DNA from: Flavobacterium gawalongense
GTDB lineage: Bacteria > Bacteroidota > Bacteroidia > Flavobacteriales > Flavobacteriaceae
Direction of reading: 5' to 3'
Assembly: GCF_007097265.1 (NCBI RefSeq)
Contig: NZ_VJZP01000038.1
Coordinates: 1 to 34,578 of the forward strand
Length of the DNA stretch: 34,578 nt
Positions 17,101-24,972 of the stretch are shown piece after piece. The notes below the pieces were generated by a model. That model was not told where the DNA came from. It made no database searches and saw nothing but the letters and a program-made list of their open reading frames with translations. The position numbers and the translations under genes were made by a program. Numbering within the stretch: position 1 is the stretch's first letter; every line of letters begins with the position of its first letter.

Positions 17101-20100
17101 CGTGGCATTTGCAATTAAAACGCCTCCCGAATTTGAATTGTTTCCATTTGAATACCATTGATACGAATAGGTCCCAATTCCTCCTGTTACTGAAACAATC
17201 AAATCTGATGGAACTCCATTTTGACATAAAGTCTGAGAAACCAATGGCTGATTACTCACTATTGGATCTGCAACTACACTAATTTCAGAAGCATCATTAA
17301 ATACTGAACCACAACCATTTCCTGACAAGCTAACTTGACAATAATAGTAAAAATTTCCCGCAGTATTAAAAACAGGCGGCGTATAGCTGGCATTTGTGGC
17401 GCCAAGAATTAGAGTCCCCCCACTATTTGAATTCATAGAATTTGAAAACCATTGATAGGTAGCGGTACCGGCTCCACCTGAATAACTTACCGATAGCGGA
17501 TTTGTAATTGTCCCCCCTACACAAACACTTTGGGTTAGTGTGGGCTGGACATCGATAACGGGCAATGAGTTAATGGTAACATTTGCCGTATTTGATGTAA
17601 TACTGGAACATCCACCCGAAGCTGGTAATGTAATGATGCAATAATAAAAAGTTGTTCCTACTGTACTATTTGCAGGGCTAAATGTTGAATTTATTGCTCC
17701 CGAAATTGGTAAACCTCCTGAATTCAAATTAGTAGTATTACTATACCATTGATAAGTTGGGGTTCCTACCCCATTTGTATACGTTACAGATAAAAGTGTT
17801 GGGGTTCCTCCTAAACAGACTGTACTTGAGACAGGCTGATTGGTTATTGTTGGAGCCGCATTTACTATCACTGCTGCTATGGTACTTTTGACATCACAGC
17901 CTAAAGTACTTTGAGTAATCAAACAATAATAATATAAAGTGCCAACAGCTAACGTTGGTGGGGAATAAACATCCGAAACAGCCCCTGAAATTGCTGTCCC
18001 TGAAGTGGTATTATTAGCCATATTCTGATACCACTGATAAGAAAAGCTTCCATTTCCTCCCGTTGCAGTCACTTGCAAACTTTGGGGAATTGCTCCTTGA
18101 CATAAAGTCTGTGTCGGTAATGGTTGTGAACTCACTGTTGGATCTGAAAAAATAACAATTTCAGCAAGGTTACTTGTCACAGGACCACAACCATTACCAT
18201 TTGAGGATACAGTTACATAGTAATAAGTCGTACCGGAAACTGAAAAAACGGCAGGAGTATAAGATGCATTGACAGCACCCGAAATCTGAGTTGCACCAAC
18301 AACCGAATTGGTTGTATTAGAATACCATTGATAAGAAACGGTTCCTGTACCACCTGAATACGTTACCATTAAAGGACTTGAAATCGTTGCTCCAACACAT
18401 AAATTCTGAGTTGGAGTTGGTTGAGTCGTAATTGTGACTAAAGGAGTGATTACAACAGTTGCCGTATTGGTTTTAATACTTGAACACCCACCTGAAGGTA
18501 ATGAAATAATACAATAATAATAAAATGTACCAACTGTAGAAGCTGGTGGTAAAAAAGTGGCATTCGTTTCGCCCGTAATTAAAGTTCCTCCTGTATTAGA
18601 AACAGAACTATTGGAATACCATTGATAGGTTGGCGTTCCGGTTACCCCACTCAGGGTAAAAGTCAAAGTTGTTGGCGTTCCATCTTTACATACCGAACTC
18701 GAAAGTGGTTGAGCCGTTATTTGGGGAGCTGGAATTACAGTTATCACATAATTAGTAGTCACTCCATTACAAATACCTAGTTTTGGAGTTACAGCATAAG
18801 TTACTGTTCCGGAAGTTGCACCAGAATTAATTAAAGTCTGAACCGGTATTGTATTTGTTCCGGAACTTGTATAACCCGTAATTCCTGAGGTAGCAGTGGC
18901 TGTCCAACTAAAAGTAGCTCCTGTAAGATTTGAAGTTAGATTAACTAAAGTAGTTGGCGAACCTGAACAAATGGTTTCTGTTAAAGGTGTGTTTGTCAAA
19001 GTTGGAACATCATTTATGATAAACACCTCATTTGCTGTAGCAGAAACACCACATTCATTGGTAACTGTTAATGACACCGTATAAGTTCCAGAAGCTCCAT
19101 AACTAATTGTTCCGGGATTTGCTGCTGTTGAAGAAGCAGGACTTCCACCGGGGAAACTCCAAGCATAACTCAATACACTTGATGCAGGAGCACAACCATT
19201 AACTACAGCTGTTGGATTTATTGATGTAGGTCCACAAAAATCAGCTATTGCATTTATTATGGCTGTCGGTGGTTGTTTGACTATTACCGTTTGAATTGCT
19301 GAAGTGACAGCACCACAAGAGTTCGTTGCTGTAAGCGAAATAGCATAGGTTCCCGGTACCACAAAATTAAAAGAAGCGTTTATTGTTGTTTGATTTGGAA
19401 TTGTTGTGGTACTTGTTCCGCAATAAGCAGCTGTATGGGTTACGTTCCATACATAGGTTGGAGGAGTACAAGAATTTGTTGTAACGGTGGTATTCGTTGC
19501 TGTAATCGCCTGTGGTGTACATCCTGAATTGTTGTTTAAGGTAAATTGTGGGGATAACGGGGATTCTATGCAGATTGTTTTAATTATTTGATCTGTACCA
19601 CAATGATTACCACCTTTCATTGTTATTGAATATACCCCCGAATTTGTGAAAACAGGACAAATAGAAGAACTACCACTAGTCCATGAATTTGTGTTTGTTG
19701 AACCAAAATCATTTCCTAAAGTACCACTTGCTAAAGTGTAACCACTATTTGGAGATATTGTCCAAATAATTTTTGGAGGGGAGCAACTAGTTGAGCTAGC
19801 AGAATCTCCATCTATTGAAGTGTTGGTTAAACAAACCTGACTATTAGTGCATTGTACTGTTTGTGGTAAAGTAAAATTGGCTACTGGAGATGTTGAAATT
19901 CGTATTGGAACCACTGATGCTGATGATTGATCACATGGGTTTATTGCTACAATACTTGCATAAAATGAGTTTTGATAGGTTGCCGGACCCACAATACTTG
20001 TTGTCCCACAAGAATTTTTTAAAAAAGTATGAGTTACAGATGGTGGCGGTGGATGGTTTAAAGAAATAGGGGCTGAACCATCATTAAATGTTACGGTATA

Positions 20101-20925
20101 GGTTGTTCCTGGTGGGTTATTCTCTGTACCGGTTATTGGAAAAGTTAATGATGATGAAATACATATATCTGTATTGCCAGGATTTCCAAGTCCTACAGCT
20201 GGATTATTCCCAATGAAAACCTTGTATGTTTTAGTAATATTACAACCGTTCTGACCTTTAATGGTATAAAGCAAAGTCCATATACCAACAGAATAATTAT
20301 GTGAAGTATTTGTCCAGGTATTTGTTGAGGTAAAATCTGGGGTGCTATCGCCCCAATTGATTGTATAATTTACATTCGAAGCCGTAGTTGTAGATGCATT
20401 AAAAAAATCTATTAGAGTATTTTGATTACTACAAATTTTGAAAACAGGAAATCCATTAAATACGTCCGCTTGTGCACTAGAATTTAAATCAGCACTAGGT
20501 TGGGGATTTATTATAACCGTTGCAATGCCAGACTGTGGTTGAGTTCCTGAGGAATCAGTTACGCTTACTAACGTATAAACAAAAACTCCAGCGGTTGTGG
20601 TCGGTACATTTATAATGGCTGTATCTCCTGTTCCTGTTGAAATAACACTAATATTAGAACCAGCTCCTATCTTATAGGTAAAAGTATAAGGAGCCGTCCC
20701 GCCTGAACCTGTAAACGTTATTTGAGGTTGTGTGCCGTTTTGACAGACAGTTGTTGATCCCGTTATGGTCGCAGAGGGTAACACAAGATTGTCAGCTACA
20801 CTGTTTTTAGTTCCTTTTTCTAAATCATTTTCAATGATTAAGTCGCTTCTATTACTTTTAGCATTTAAATTATTAACTGAAATTATCAAGACAAAAAGAA
20901 AAATAATCTTGTAAAGGTGTTTCAT
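14188..20925 (-). CDS. Giant SprB-like repeat adhesin with T9SS type B sorting domain
   Basis: This 2245-residue surface protein has a signal peptide at 1-22. PKD-type and other beta-sandwich domains follow to about 640, then a PKD-like block (about 640-732). Seven Ig-like repeats of about 97 residues come next (about 733-1412; each with a CxG turn and a YQW or YQWF motif), then a second PKD-like block (about 1413-1511). SprB-type repeats (about 1512-2068; CFGxxxGxI ... GG ... YxWxxG ... LxxGxYxxTVTDxxGC) precede a PKD domain with WDFGDGS. The C-terminal gliding-motility-associated domain (about 2154-2245) contains PNGFTPNGDGINE. Such proteins are exported by the type IX system and serve in gliding or adhesion. 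The PorP-like partner follows immediately. The upstream gap has a -7 motif at 20989. Confidence 0.93.
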   Translation of the reverse strand: MKHLYKIIFLFVLIISVNNLNAKSNRSDLIIENDLEKGTKNSVADNLVLPSATITGSTTVCQNGTQPQITFTGSGGTAPYTFTYKIGAGSNISVISTGTGDTAIINVPTTTAGVFVYTLVSVTDSSGTQPQSGIATVIINPQPSADLNSSAQADVFNGFPVFKICSNQNTLIDFFNASTTTASNVNYTINWGDSTPDFTSTNTWTNTSHNYSVGIWTLLYTIKGQNGCNITKTYKVFIGNNPAVGLGNPGNTDICISSSLTFPITGTENNPPGTTYTVTFNDGSAPISLNHPPPPSVTHTFLKNSCGTTSIVGPATYQNSFYASIVAINPCDQSSASVVPIRISTSPVANFTLPQTVQCTNSQVCLTNTSIDGDSASSTSCSPPKIIWTISPNSGYTLASGTLGNDFGSTNTNSWTSGSSSICPVFTNSGVYSITMKGGNHCGTDQIIKTICIESPLSPQFTLNNNSGCTPQAITATNTTVTTNSCTPPTYVWNVTHTAAYCGTSTTTIPNQTTINASFNFVVPGTYAISLTATNSCGAVTSAIQTVIVKQPPTAIINAIADFCGPTSINPTAVVNGCAPASSVLSYAWSFPGGSPASSTAANPGTISYGASGTYTVSLTVTNECGVSATANEVFIINDVPTLTNTPLTETICSGSPTTLVNLTSNLTGATFSWTATATSGITGYTSSGTNTIPVQTLINSGATSGTVTYAVTPKLGICNGVTTNYVITVIPAPQITAQPLSSSVCKDGTPTTLTFTLSGVTGTPTYQWYSNSSVSNTGGTLITGETNATFLPPASTVGTFYYYCIISLPSGGCSSIKTNTATVVITPLVTITTQPTPTQNLCVGATISSPLMVTYSGGTGTVSYQWYSNTTNSVVGATQISGAVNASYTPAVFSVSGTTYYYVTVSSNGNGCGPVTSNLAEIVIFSDPTVSSQPLPTQTLCQGAIPQSLQVTATGGNGSFSYQWYQNMANNTTSGTAISGAVSDVYSPPTLAVGTLYYYCLITQSTLGCDVKSTIAAVIVNAAPTITNQPVSSTVCLGGTPTLLSVTYTNGVGTPTYQWYSNTTNLNSGGLPISGAINSTFSPANSTVGTTFYYCIITLPASGGCSSITSNTANVTINSLPVIDVQPTLTQSVCVGGTITNPLSVSYSGGAGTATYQWFSNSMNSNSGGTLILGATNASYTPPVFNTAGNFYYYCQVSLSGNGCGSVFNDASEISVVADPIVSNQPLVSQTLCQNGVPSDLIVSVTGGIGTYSYQWYSNGNNSNSGGVLIANATNAIYTPLTASVGTIYYYCVISQSGIGCGVVSATSAVIVNSAPTFTKQPKPSIICLGNVPNLLEVAFINGAGIPQYQWFSNTVNTISGGTVIGGATSASYNPPATNIGTLYYYCVVTLSSGGCSSITSDIAEVTMNPNPEINPQNAVICSGTAFTVTPDNLSGDIVPIGTTYTWTTPVISPSNSINGAVAQTIPQTAISQNLTNTTTSAATVTYTVTPVSGVCVGSNFTVTVTVNPSINANVTLINSTCFGSNNGSIQTNITGGIPFSNGQLYIISWTGSGGFTSTATSISNLSPGIYDLTIQDAGGCPFSKSYTVTEPQDILITKDMEKDITCFGAADGQISISVTGGTGVYSYSWTKDGTPFTALDKLTNLAPGNYQVTANDTNSCGPKTASFTITEPPVLDLTLINQTNVLCFGALTGAINVGVIGGTPSASGYTFAWTGPNSFTSTAQNLTNILAGTYKLTVTDASGCTDTLTVIITQPTEVIIDVTTTPIICYGGNNASINLSISGGIGPYQTVWNTLAIGTFQDNLSAGNYQITVTDANGCSKIVDVNIPEAPIFTINPVVKQISCFGMNDGSINLNLVGGVAPLTLVWSDGSTAGLTRNNLKPGNYTVSITDSKPCTISKTFIILEPQKLVLSANVTHAFDCDDANSGAINLLVAGGTPPFTYAWSNGATAEDLSAIPAGNYLVTVTDSRGCSKTAQFVINRQPPIVIGVETKTDFNCEAKSVKQTFMAQVSGGVPPYQLTWSSGTVSGTNNEMMNTNQNGTAILGVTDNLGCTANYTFNVAIPKLGNPSFTTSSYSYSTFGTFSIIDPIQFTNTATADYISTAWDFGDGSVSSEENPIHTFVKEGNYVVTQTVTYAFGCIYTYTVTLTIDKGYKLIVPNGFTPNGDGINETFKPVFAGLKSFQFDVYDTWGELIYSETGETLHGWDGRVKEKESENGNYYYKAKATTFYGTIINKNGPFTLIK
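14720..16390 (-). repeat. Tandem SprB-type repeats within the adhesin
   Basis: Six repeats are clear from their opening motifs: STCFGSNNGS, ITCFGAADGQ, VLCFGALTGA, IICYGGNNAS, ISCFGMNDGS and FDCDDANSGA. A seventh (FNCEAKSV) is degenerate. Units are about 75-85 residues. They are diverged at DNA level, so this is an old array. Confidence 0.8.
16690..18730 (-). repeat. Seven Ig-like repeats in an A-B-C-A-B-C-A order
   Basis: Units of about 291 bp begin near 18730, 18440, 18144, 17850, 17562, 17268 and 16983. Units 1, 4 and 7 share SGGCSSI; units 2 and 5 share GNGCG; units 3 and 6 share a QS-x-x-GC block followed by AVIVN. Thus the array seems built by copying a three-domain block, not single domains. 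Confidence 0.8.
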
Positions 20926-20988
20926 AATTAGCGTATTAAATTATTCAACGATTGCTATCATTGCCATCTGGTAAGAATAAAATTTTAA

Positions 20989-20996
20989 CAAATATA
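20989..20996 (-). promoter_or_regulatory. -7 promoter motif of the adhesin-porP operon
   Basis: Read on the minus strand the site is TATATTTG, matching TANNTTTG, about 63 bp before the adhesin ATG. No clear -33 TTTG is seen. Confidence 0.4.
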
Positions 20997-21123
20997 ATGG
21001 AATGTTTTTCCGTTATGTTGCGGTTTCCCATAAAGCTGTGTTATTTTTGTGATTATTTTAAAAAACATAACTCATTATTTAATTTACTGAAAATAAAAAC
21101 CGAATTCAATATCCGAATCTCAT

Positions 21124-21153
21124 AAAAAAACCGTCTCGCAAAGAACGAGACGG
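21124..21153 (-). terminator. Terminator of the GapN-like dehydrogenase gene
   Basis: A perfect 8-bp stem CCGTCTCG (21131-21138) / CGAGACGG (21146-21153) with a 7-nt loop. On the minus strand it is followed by TTTTTTT. It lies 24 bp beyond the dehydrogenase stop codon. Confidence 0.85.
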
Positions 21154-21176
21154 CTTAAATTGTAATTATTTAATAT

Positions 21177-22757
21177 TTACAAAATGTAATCCGTATTAAT
21201 GAAATTGGACTCTTTGCTGTTTAATAACTCTTGTAAAATAGCATTGTTATATTCATTGTCTTTAGACGCAACAAAAGTTCTGATAGAGAACGAACGCAAC
21301 GCATCGTGAATACTCAAAGTTCCCACAGCAGAATCTTTTCTTCCAGTAAATGGGAAAACATCCGGCCCTCTTTGGCAAGAACTATTTAAGTTTACTCTAC
21401 AAACTAAATTTACCAAAGTATCAATAAGCGGAGCGATAGTTTTGATGTCTTTTCCAAACAAACTTACTTGTTGCCCGTAATTAGATTCAGCCATATCGTT
21501 TAGTGGTTCTTGAATATCTTTGAAAGAAATAATAGGCACAACCGGACCAAACTGCTCTTCATGATACACACGCATTTCCTTGTTTATAGGAAATAAAACC
21601 GCTGGAAATATATAGTTCTCTGTTTGCTCTCCTCCTTTTGCATTAATAACTTTTGCACCTTTACTTGTAGCGTCATCTATTAATTCCTGGATATAACAAG
21701 GCTTGTCCTTTTCTGGTAAAGGAGTAAGAAATACTGATTTATCCCAAGGATTACCAAAAGTTAACGCATCAACTTTGGCAGCAAATCGTTTATTGAATTC
21801 ATCAGCAATAGATTCATGTACGTATAAGATTTTTAAAGCCGTACAACGTTGTCCATTGAAAGATAAAGATCCCGCTATACATTCTTGGATAGCCAAATCT
21901 AAATCGGCGTCCGGAAGGATTATCGCAGGATTTTTTGCTTCTAAACCTAATACCAAACGCAATCTGTTTTTGTTTGGATGTTGATCTTGCAAAGCAATCG
22001 CTGATTTACTGTTTCCTATCAAAGCCAAAATATCAACTTTCCCAGATTTCATGATAGGAGAAGCGACTTCACGCCCTCTACCATATACAATATTGATAGC
22101 TCCTTTTGGAAAACTGCTTCTGAAAGCTTCTAACAAAGGGGAAATTAATAAAACTCCGTGTTTAGCCGGTTTAAAAATTACAGGATTTCCCATAATTAAT
22201 GCTGGAATAAGCAACGAAAAAGTTTCATTCAATGGATAGTTATAAGGTCCTAGACACAATACAACACCTAACGGTCCTCTACGAACCATGGCATTTATCC
22301 CTTGAACTTTAGAAAAATGCGCGCTACGGGCGTTTAATTCTTTGTAACTTTCGATAGTATCATAGATGTACTCTACCGTTCTGTCAAATTCTTTTTCAGA
22401 ATCACCCAATGATTTTCCAATTTCCCACATCAAAAGCTTAACAACCTCTGTTCGAGTCGTTTTCATTTGACCAACAAAATCTTCCATGCATTTGATACGA
22501 TCCACAACTTTCATTGTAGGCCATAAACCTTGTCCGTTATTGTATGCAGCAGATGCCGCTTCAACAGCGTCTAAAGCCTCAGCTTCTCCCATAAAAGGAA
22601 TAGAACCCAATAGAGTAGGTTCGTATTTTTCGGAAGATGAAATCGTAGAAAAAACTGGAGTTGTTTGACCGGTCCATTTTTTTAGTTCACCATTAATTAA
22701 ATAAGTATCCTGATTGAGTAACGTATTAATCTGAAATTCTTCTGGTATAAAACTCAT
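21177..22757 (-). CDS. gapN: GapN-like NADP-dependent aldehyde dehydrogenase
   Basis: A 526-residue member of the aldehyde dehydrogenase superfamily. Visible family residues are N173 in PYNYP (oxyanion site), K196 in FKPAKH (cofactor binding) and the catalytic cysteine C305 in FNGQRCTALK. The C-terminal phrase CQRGPDVFPFTGRKDSAVG is like plant and bacterial non-phosphorylating glyceraldehyde-3-phosphate dehydrogenase, which oxidises glyceraldehyde 3-phosphate to 3-phosphoglycerate and yields NADPH. The usual general-base motif ELGGK reads GLEAK here (271-275), so Glu is moved by two positions. It is a single-gene unit with its own terminator. The exact substrate is less certain than the family. 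Confidence 0.8.
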   Translation of the reverse strand: MSFIPEEFQINTLLNQDTYLINGELKKWTGQTTPVFSTISSSEKYEPTLLGSIPFMGEAEALDAVEAASAAYNNGQGLWPTMKVVDRIKCMEDFVGQMKTTRTEVVKLLMWEIGKSLGDSEKEFDRTVEYIYDTIESYKELNARSAHFSKVQGINAMVRRGPLGVVLCLGPYNYPLNETFSLLIPALIMGNPVIFKPAKHGVLLISPLLEAFRSSFPKGAINIVYGRGREVASPIMKSGKVDILALIGNSKSAIALQDQHPNKNRLRLVLGLEAKNPAIILPDADLDLAIQECIAGSLSFNGQRCTALKILYVHESIADEFNKRFAAKVDALTFGNPWDKSVFLTPLPEKDKPCYIQELIDDATSKGAKVINAKGGEQTENYIFPAVLFPINKEMRVYHEEQFGPVVPIISFKDIQEPLNDMAESNYGQQVSLFGKDIKTIAPLIDTLVNLVCRVNLNSSCQRGPDVFPFTGRKDSAVGTLSIHDALRSFSIRTFVASKDNEYNNAILQELLNSKESNFINTDYIL

Positions 22758-22823
22758 TATAGGTTGGTTGTATTTTAATTTAAAATTTAATAAAAAGTGG
22801 CGCTTGAAGGTATAGTCTTATGG

Positions 22824-23129
22824 TTAAACGATATCGCCATTCCATTCTATAATTCCTCCCACTAAGTTGTAGGTATTTTCAAAACCCAGTTCGTTCATGA
22901 TTTCGCAAGCTTTTGCACTTCTCATTCCGGAACGGCAATACACATAATAATTTTTATTTTTGTCTAAAGCTTCTATTTCGTTTATAAAACCTTGTCCCAT
23001 GTGAATATCAATATTTATGGAATTAGCTATAATTCCTTCATTGCATTCGTCTTCTGTTCTCACGTCAAGTATTACTGCATTTTCATCAGCTTCGAATTGA
23101 GAAACCCAATCTTCTTGTGTTAAATTCAT
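22824..23129 (-). CDS. Single-domain rhodanese (sulfurtransferase)
   Basis: A 101-residue cytoplasmic protein made of one rhodanese domain. LDVRTEDECNEGIIANSINI (21-40) is the family entry motif, and the active-site loop is CRSGMR (65-70) with catalytic C65. Such proteins carry sulfane sulfur as a cysteine persulfide and pass it to acceptors such as glutathione-like thiols or cyanide. It is divergent from the Crp/Fnr gene and lies near the persulfide dioxygenase operon, which fits a role in cytoplasmic persulfide traffic. An additional cysteine is at position 29. Confidence 0.93.
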   Translation of the reverse strand: MNLTQEDWVSQFEADENAVILDVRTEDECNEGIIANSINIDIHMGQGFINEIEALDKNKNYYVYCRSGMRSAKACEIMNELGFENTYNLVGGIIEWNGDIV

Positions 23130-23206
23130 AGTATTGTTTTTTGTAAAAATACAAAGATTTTACCAAACAATAAACCTCTCAATTGTTAATTAGATAAAAT
23201 TCTAAA

Positions 23207-23218
23207 GAAAACGTTTTC
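23207..23218. promoter_or_regulatory. 12-bp perfect palindrome in the rhodanese-crp intergenic region
   Basis: GAAAACGTTTTC is a perfect palindrome in the 295-bp gap between the divergent rhodanese and Crp/Fnr genes. It may be an operator; it does not resemble the GTAAC-type site at 2500 and 27540. No TANNTTTG promoter could be assigned in this gap. Confidence 0.25.
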
Positions 23219-23424
23219 GCAAAACATTAACTATCAAGAAACTATGAATTAGGCGTTTATTTTTGCGAAAAATAGCCTATTAAATCCATCGGAAATGCAT
23301 AAAGTACAATACGCAATAATGCAGGAACCAATCTGTTTTTTCAATAGTATAATTCTAATAATCTTTTGAGTTTTTAGACTACTTTTACAGTATAGCTGTT
23401 GCCAAAATTTAAAATAATTCCAAA

Positions 23425-24051
23425 ATGCTTGATCCTATAAAGAAAATATTTCCTTCATTTTCTAATGAATTAGTCAAAGATATTGAAGCCAATGCTACTA
23501 TTCAATCCTTCAAAGCTGGTGATGTCATCATGCGAACAGGACAATATATAAAAAACACCGTTTTGGTTATCAGTGGTAAAATTAAAATTTACCGCGAAGA
23601 TGAAAATGGCGGTGAATTTTTCATGTATTATTTACAACCCGGTCAGGCCTGTGCCATTTCTATGATTTGTGCTACGAAAAATGAAAAAAGCCAAATCATG
23701 GCCAAAGTTGTTGAGGATGTCGAATTGATAATGATTCCTTTACCTTTAATGGATAAATGGATGATGCAACACCGGAGTTGGTATGAATTTGTAATTGGTT
23801 CCTATCGCAGCCGATTTGAAGAAGTACTCGAAGTAATCGACAGCATTGCATTTAGAGCTATGGATGAGCGGTTGGAATTTTATCTAAAACGCCATGCTGA
23901 TGCTTGCGGTTGCAAAGAATTAAAGCTATCCCATCAGGAAATTGCATCGGAGTTAAATACGTCAAGAGAAGTTATTTCCCGTTTACTAAAAAAAATGGAA
24001 CAACGCAGATTAGTGATTTTACATCGCAATAATATTGAACTTTTAAAGTAA
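23425..24051 (+). CDS. Crp/Fnr-family transcription regulator
   Basis: A 208-residue protein with an N-terminal cyclic-nucleotide-binding-like beta-roll (about 15-115), a long dimerisation helix (about 120-150) and a C-terminal winged helix (about 152-208). The recognition region reads LSHQEIASELNTSREVISRL. The cAMP-contacting residues of classical Crp are not evident, and there is no N-terminal Fnr iron-sulfur cysteine set. Instead cysteines occur at 76, 82, 161 and 163 (C161-G-C163 just before the DNA-binding helices). A thiol-based persulfide or redox sensor is an attractive inference. It lies among sulfur genes and is the best candidate to bind the GTAACTTTAGTCAC sites. Confidence 0.92.
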   Translation: MLDPIKKIFPSFSNELVKDIEANATIQSFKAGDVIMRTGQYIKNTVLVISGKIKIYREDENGGEFFMYYLQPGQACAISMICATKNEKSQIMAKVVEDVELIMIPLPLMDKWMMQHRSWYEFVIGSYRSRFEEVLEVIDSIAFRAMDERLEFYLKRHADACGCKELKLSHQEIASELNTSREVISRLLKKMEQRRLVILHRNNIELLK

Positions 24052-24124
24052 AATACGCTCCATGAGCTAAATAGTACTGTTTGTAAAAAAATTCCAGACA
24101 GCCTTTGCATTAAAAAAATTTCAA

Positions 24125-24913
24125 ATGGAATATTTAGGCTATTTAGCTTCAATCATCATAGAACTTTCATTGGGATTAATAGGAGGCGGTGGATCTATAC
24201 TTACCATACCTATTTTGGTTTACTTATTTAAAATAGAACCTGAATTAGCCACAAGTTATTCTTTATTTATAGTGGGAATTACCTCTTTATTTGGATGTAT
24301 TAGCCATTATAAAATAGGGAATCTTAAAATTAAATCGGCACTATACTTTGCTATACCTTCCGTTTTTTCTATTTTGATAATTCGGGAAGTTATTTTTCCA
24401 AAAATAGCAGCAACACTATTCTCCATTGCTTCCTATCAAGTATCAAAAAGTTTTCTGATTATGATTGTTTTTTCAGTACTCATGATCGCAGCCGCTATAG
24501 CTATAATACGCAAAACAAAAATAGTAACGAATACTCCAAAAACAAATTACATACAACTGGGAATAATTGGATTTATAGTTGGAATTGTAACCGGTTTTTT
24601 AGGTGCTGGTGGTGGTTTCTTAATCATCCCTGCATTATTGTTTTTCGCTAATTTGCCAATGAAACAAGCCGTTGGTACATCTTTACTAATTATTTTTATA
24701 AACTCTACTGTTGGTTTTGGTGGTGATTTATATATTGGTACGCCTATAGATTATACATTTTTACTGGTGATTTCAAGTAGCGCGTTTTTAGGAATGATTA
24801 TCGGAACCAAACTTTCAAAAATAATTGATGGAGCTAAACTAAAACCAATCTTTGGTTGGTTTTTATTAATAATGGGAATTTACATCATTACTAAGGAGAT
24901 TTTCTTTCATTAA
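24125..24913 (+). CDS. TauE/SafE-family permease (probable sulfite or sulfur-anion exporter)
   Basis: A 262-residue membrane protein with about eight helices arranged as an inverted or direct duplication. The signature glycine-rich segment appears twice: SLGLIGGGGSILTIPILVYL (15-34) and GFLGAGGGFLIIPALLFFAN in the second half. TauE/SafE proteins export sulfite, sulfoacetate and related anions. Sulfite is the product of persulfide dioxygenase, encoded 3 kb away, so removal of sulfite fits. It is 73 bp downstream of the Crp/Fnr gene on the same strand and probably co-transcribed. A terminator separates it from the convergent cydB. Confidence 0.9.
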   Translation: MEYLGYLASIIIELSLGLIGGGGSILTIPILVYLFKIEPELATSYSLFIVGITSLFGCISHYKIGNLKIKSALYFAIPSVFSILIIREVIFPKIAATLFSIASYQVSKSFLIMIVFSVLMIAAAIAIIRKTKIVTNTPKTNYIQLGIIGFIVGIVTGFLGAGGGFLIIPALLFFANLPMKQAVGTSLLIIFINSTVGFGGDLYIGTPIDYTFLLVISSSAFLGMIIGTKLSKIIDGAKLKPIFGWFLLIMGIYIITKEIFFH

Positions 24914-24919
24914 AATAAA

Positions 24920-24946
24920 AAAAGTACTCCGAGTTGGAATACTTTT
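24920..24946. terminator. Bidirectional terminator between tauE-like gene and cydB
   Basis: AAAAGTACTCC (24920-24930) pairs with GGAATACTTTT (24936-24946) with one C-A mismatch and a 5-nt loop. A-rich sequence on the left and T-rich sequence on the right allow use from both sides of the convergent pair. Confidence 0.65.
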
Positions 24947-24972
24947 CTATTTTATCATTCGATTAGTAGCCA

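Noticed and set aside
14188..20925. Plus-strand open frames opposite the adhesin
   Set aside because: They mirror the low-complexity repeat coding sequence and have no signals of their own.
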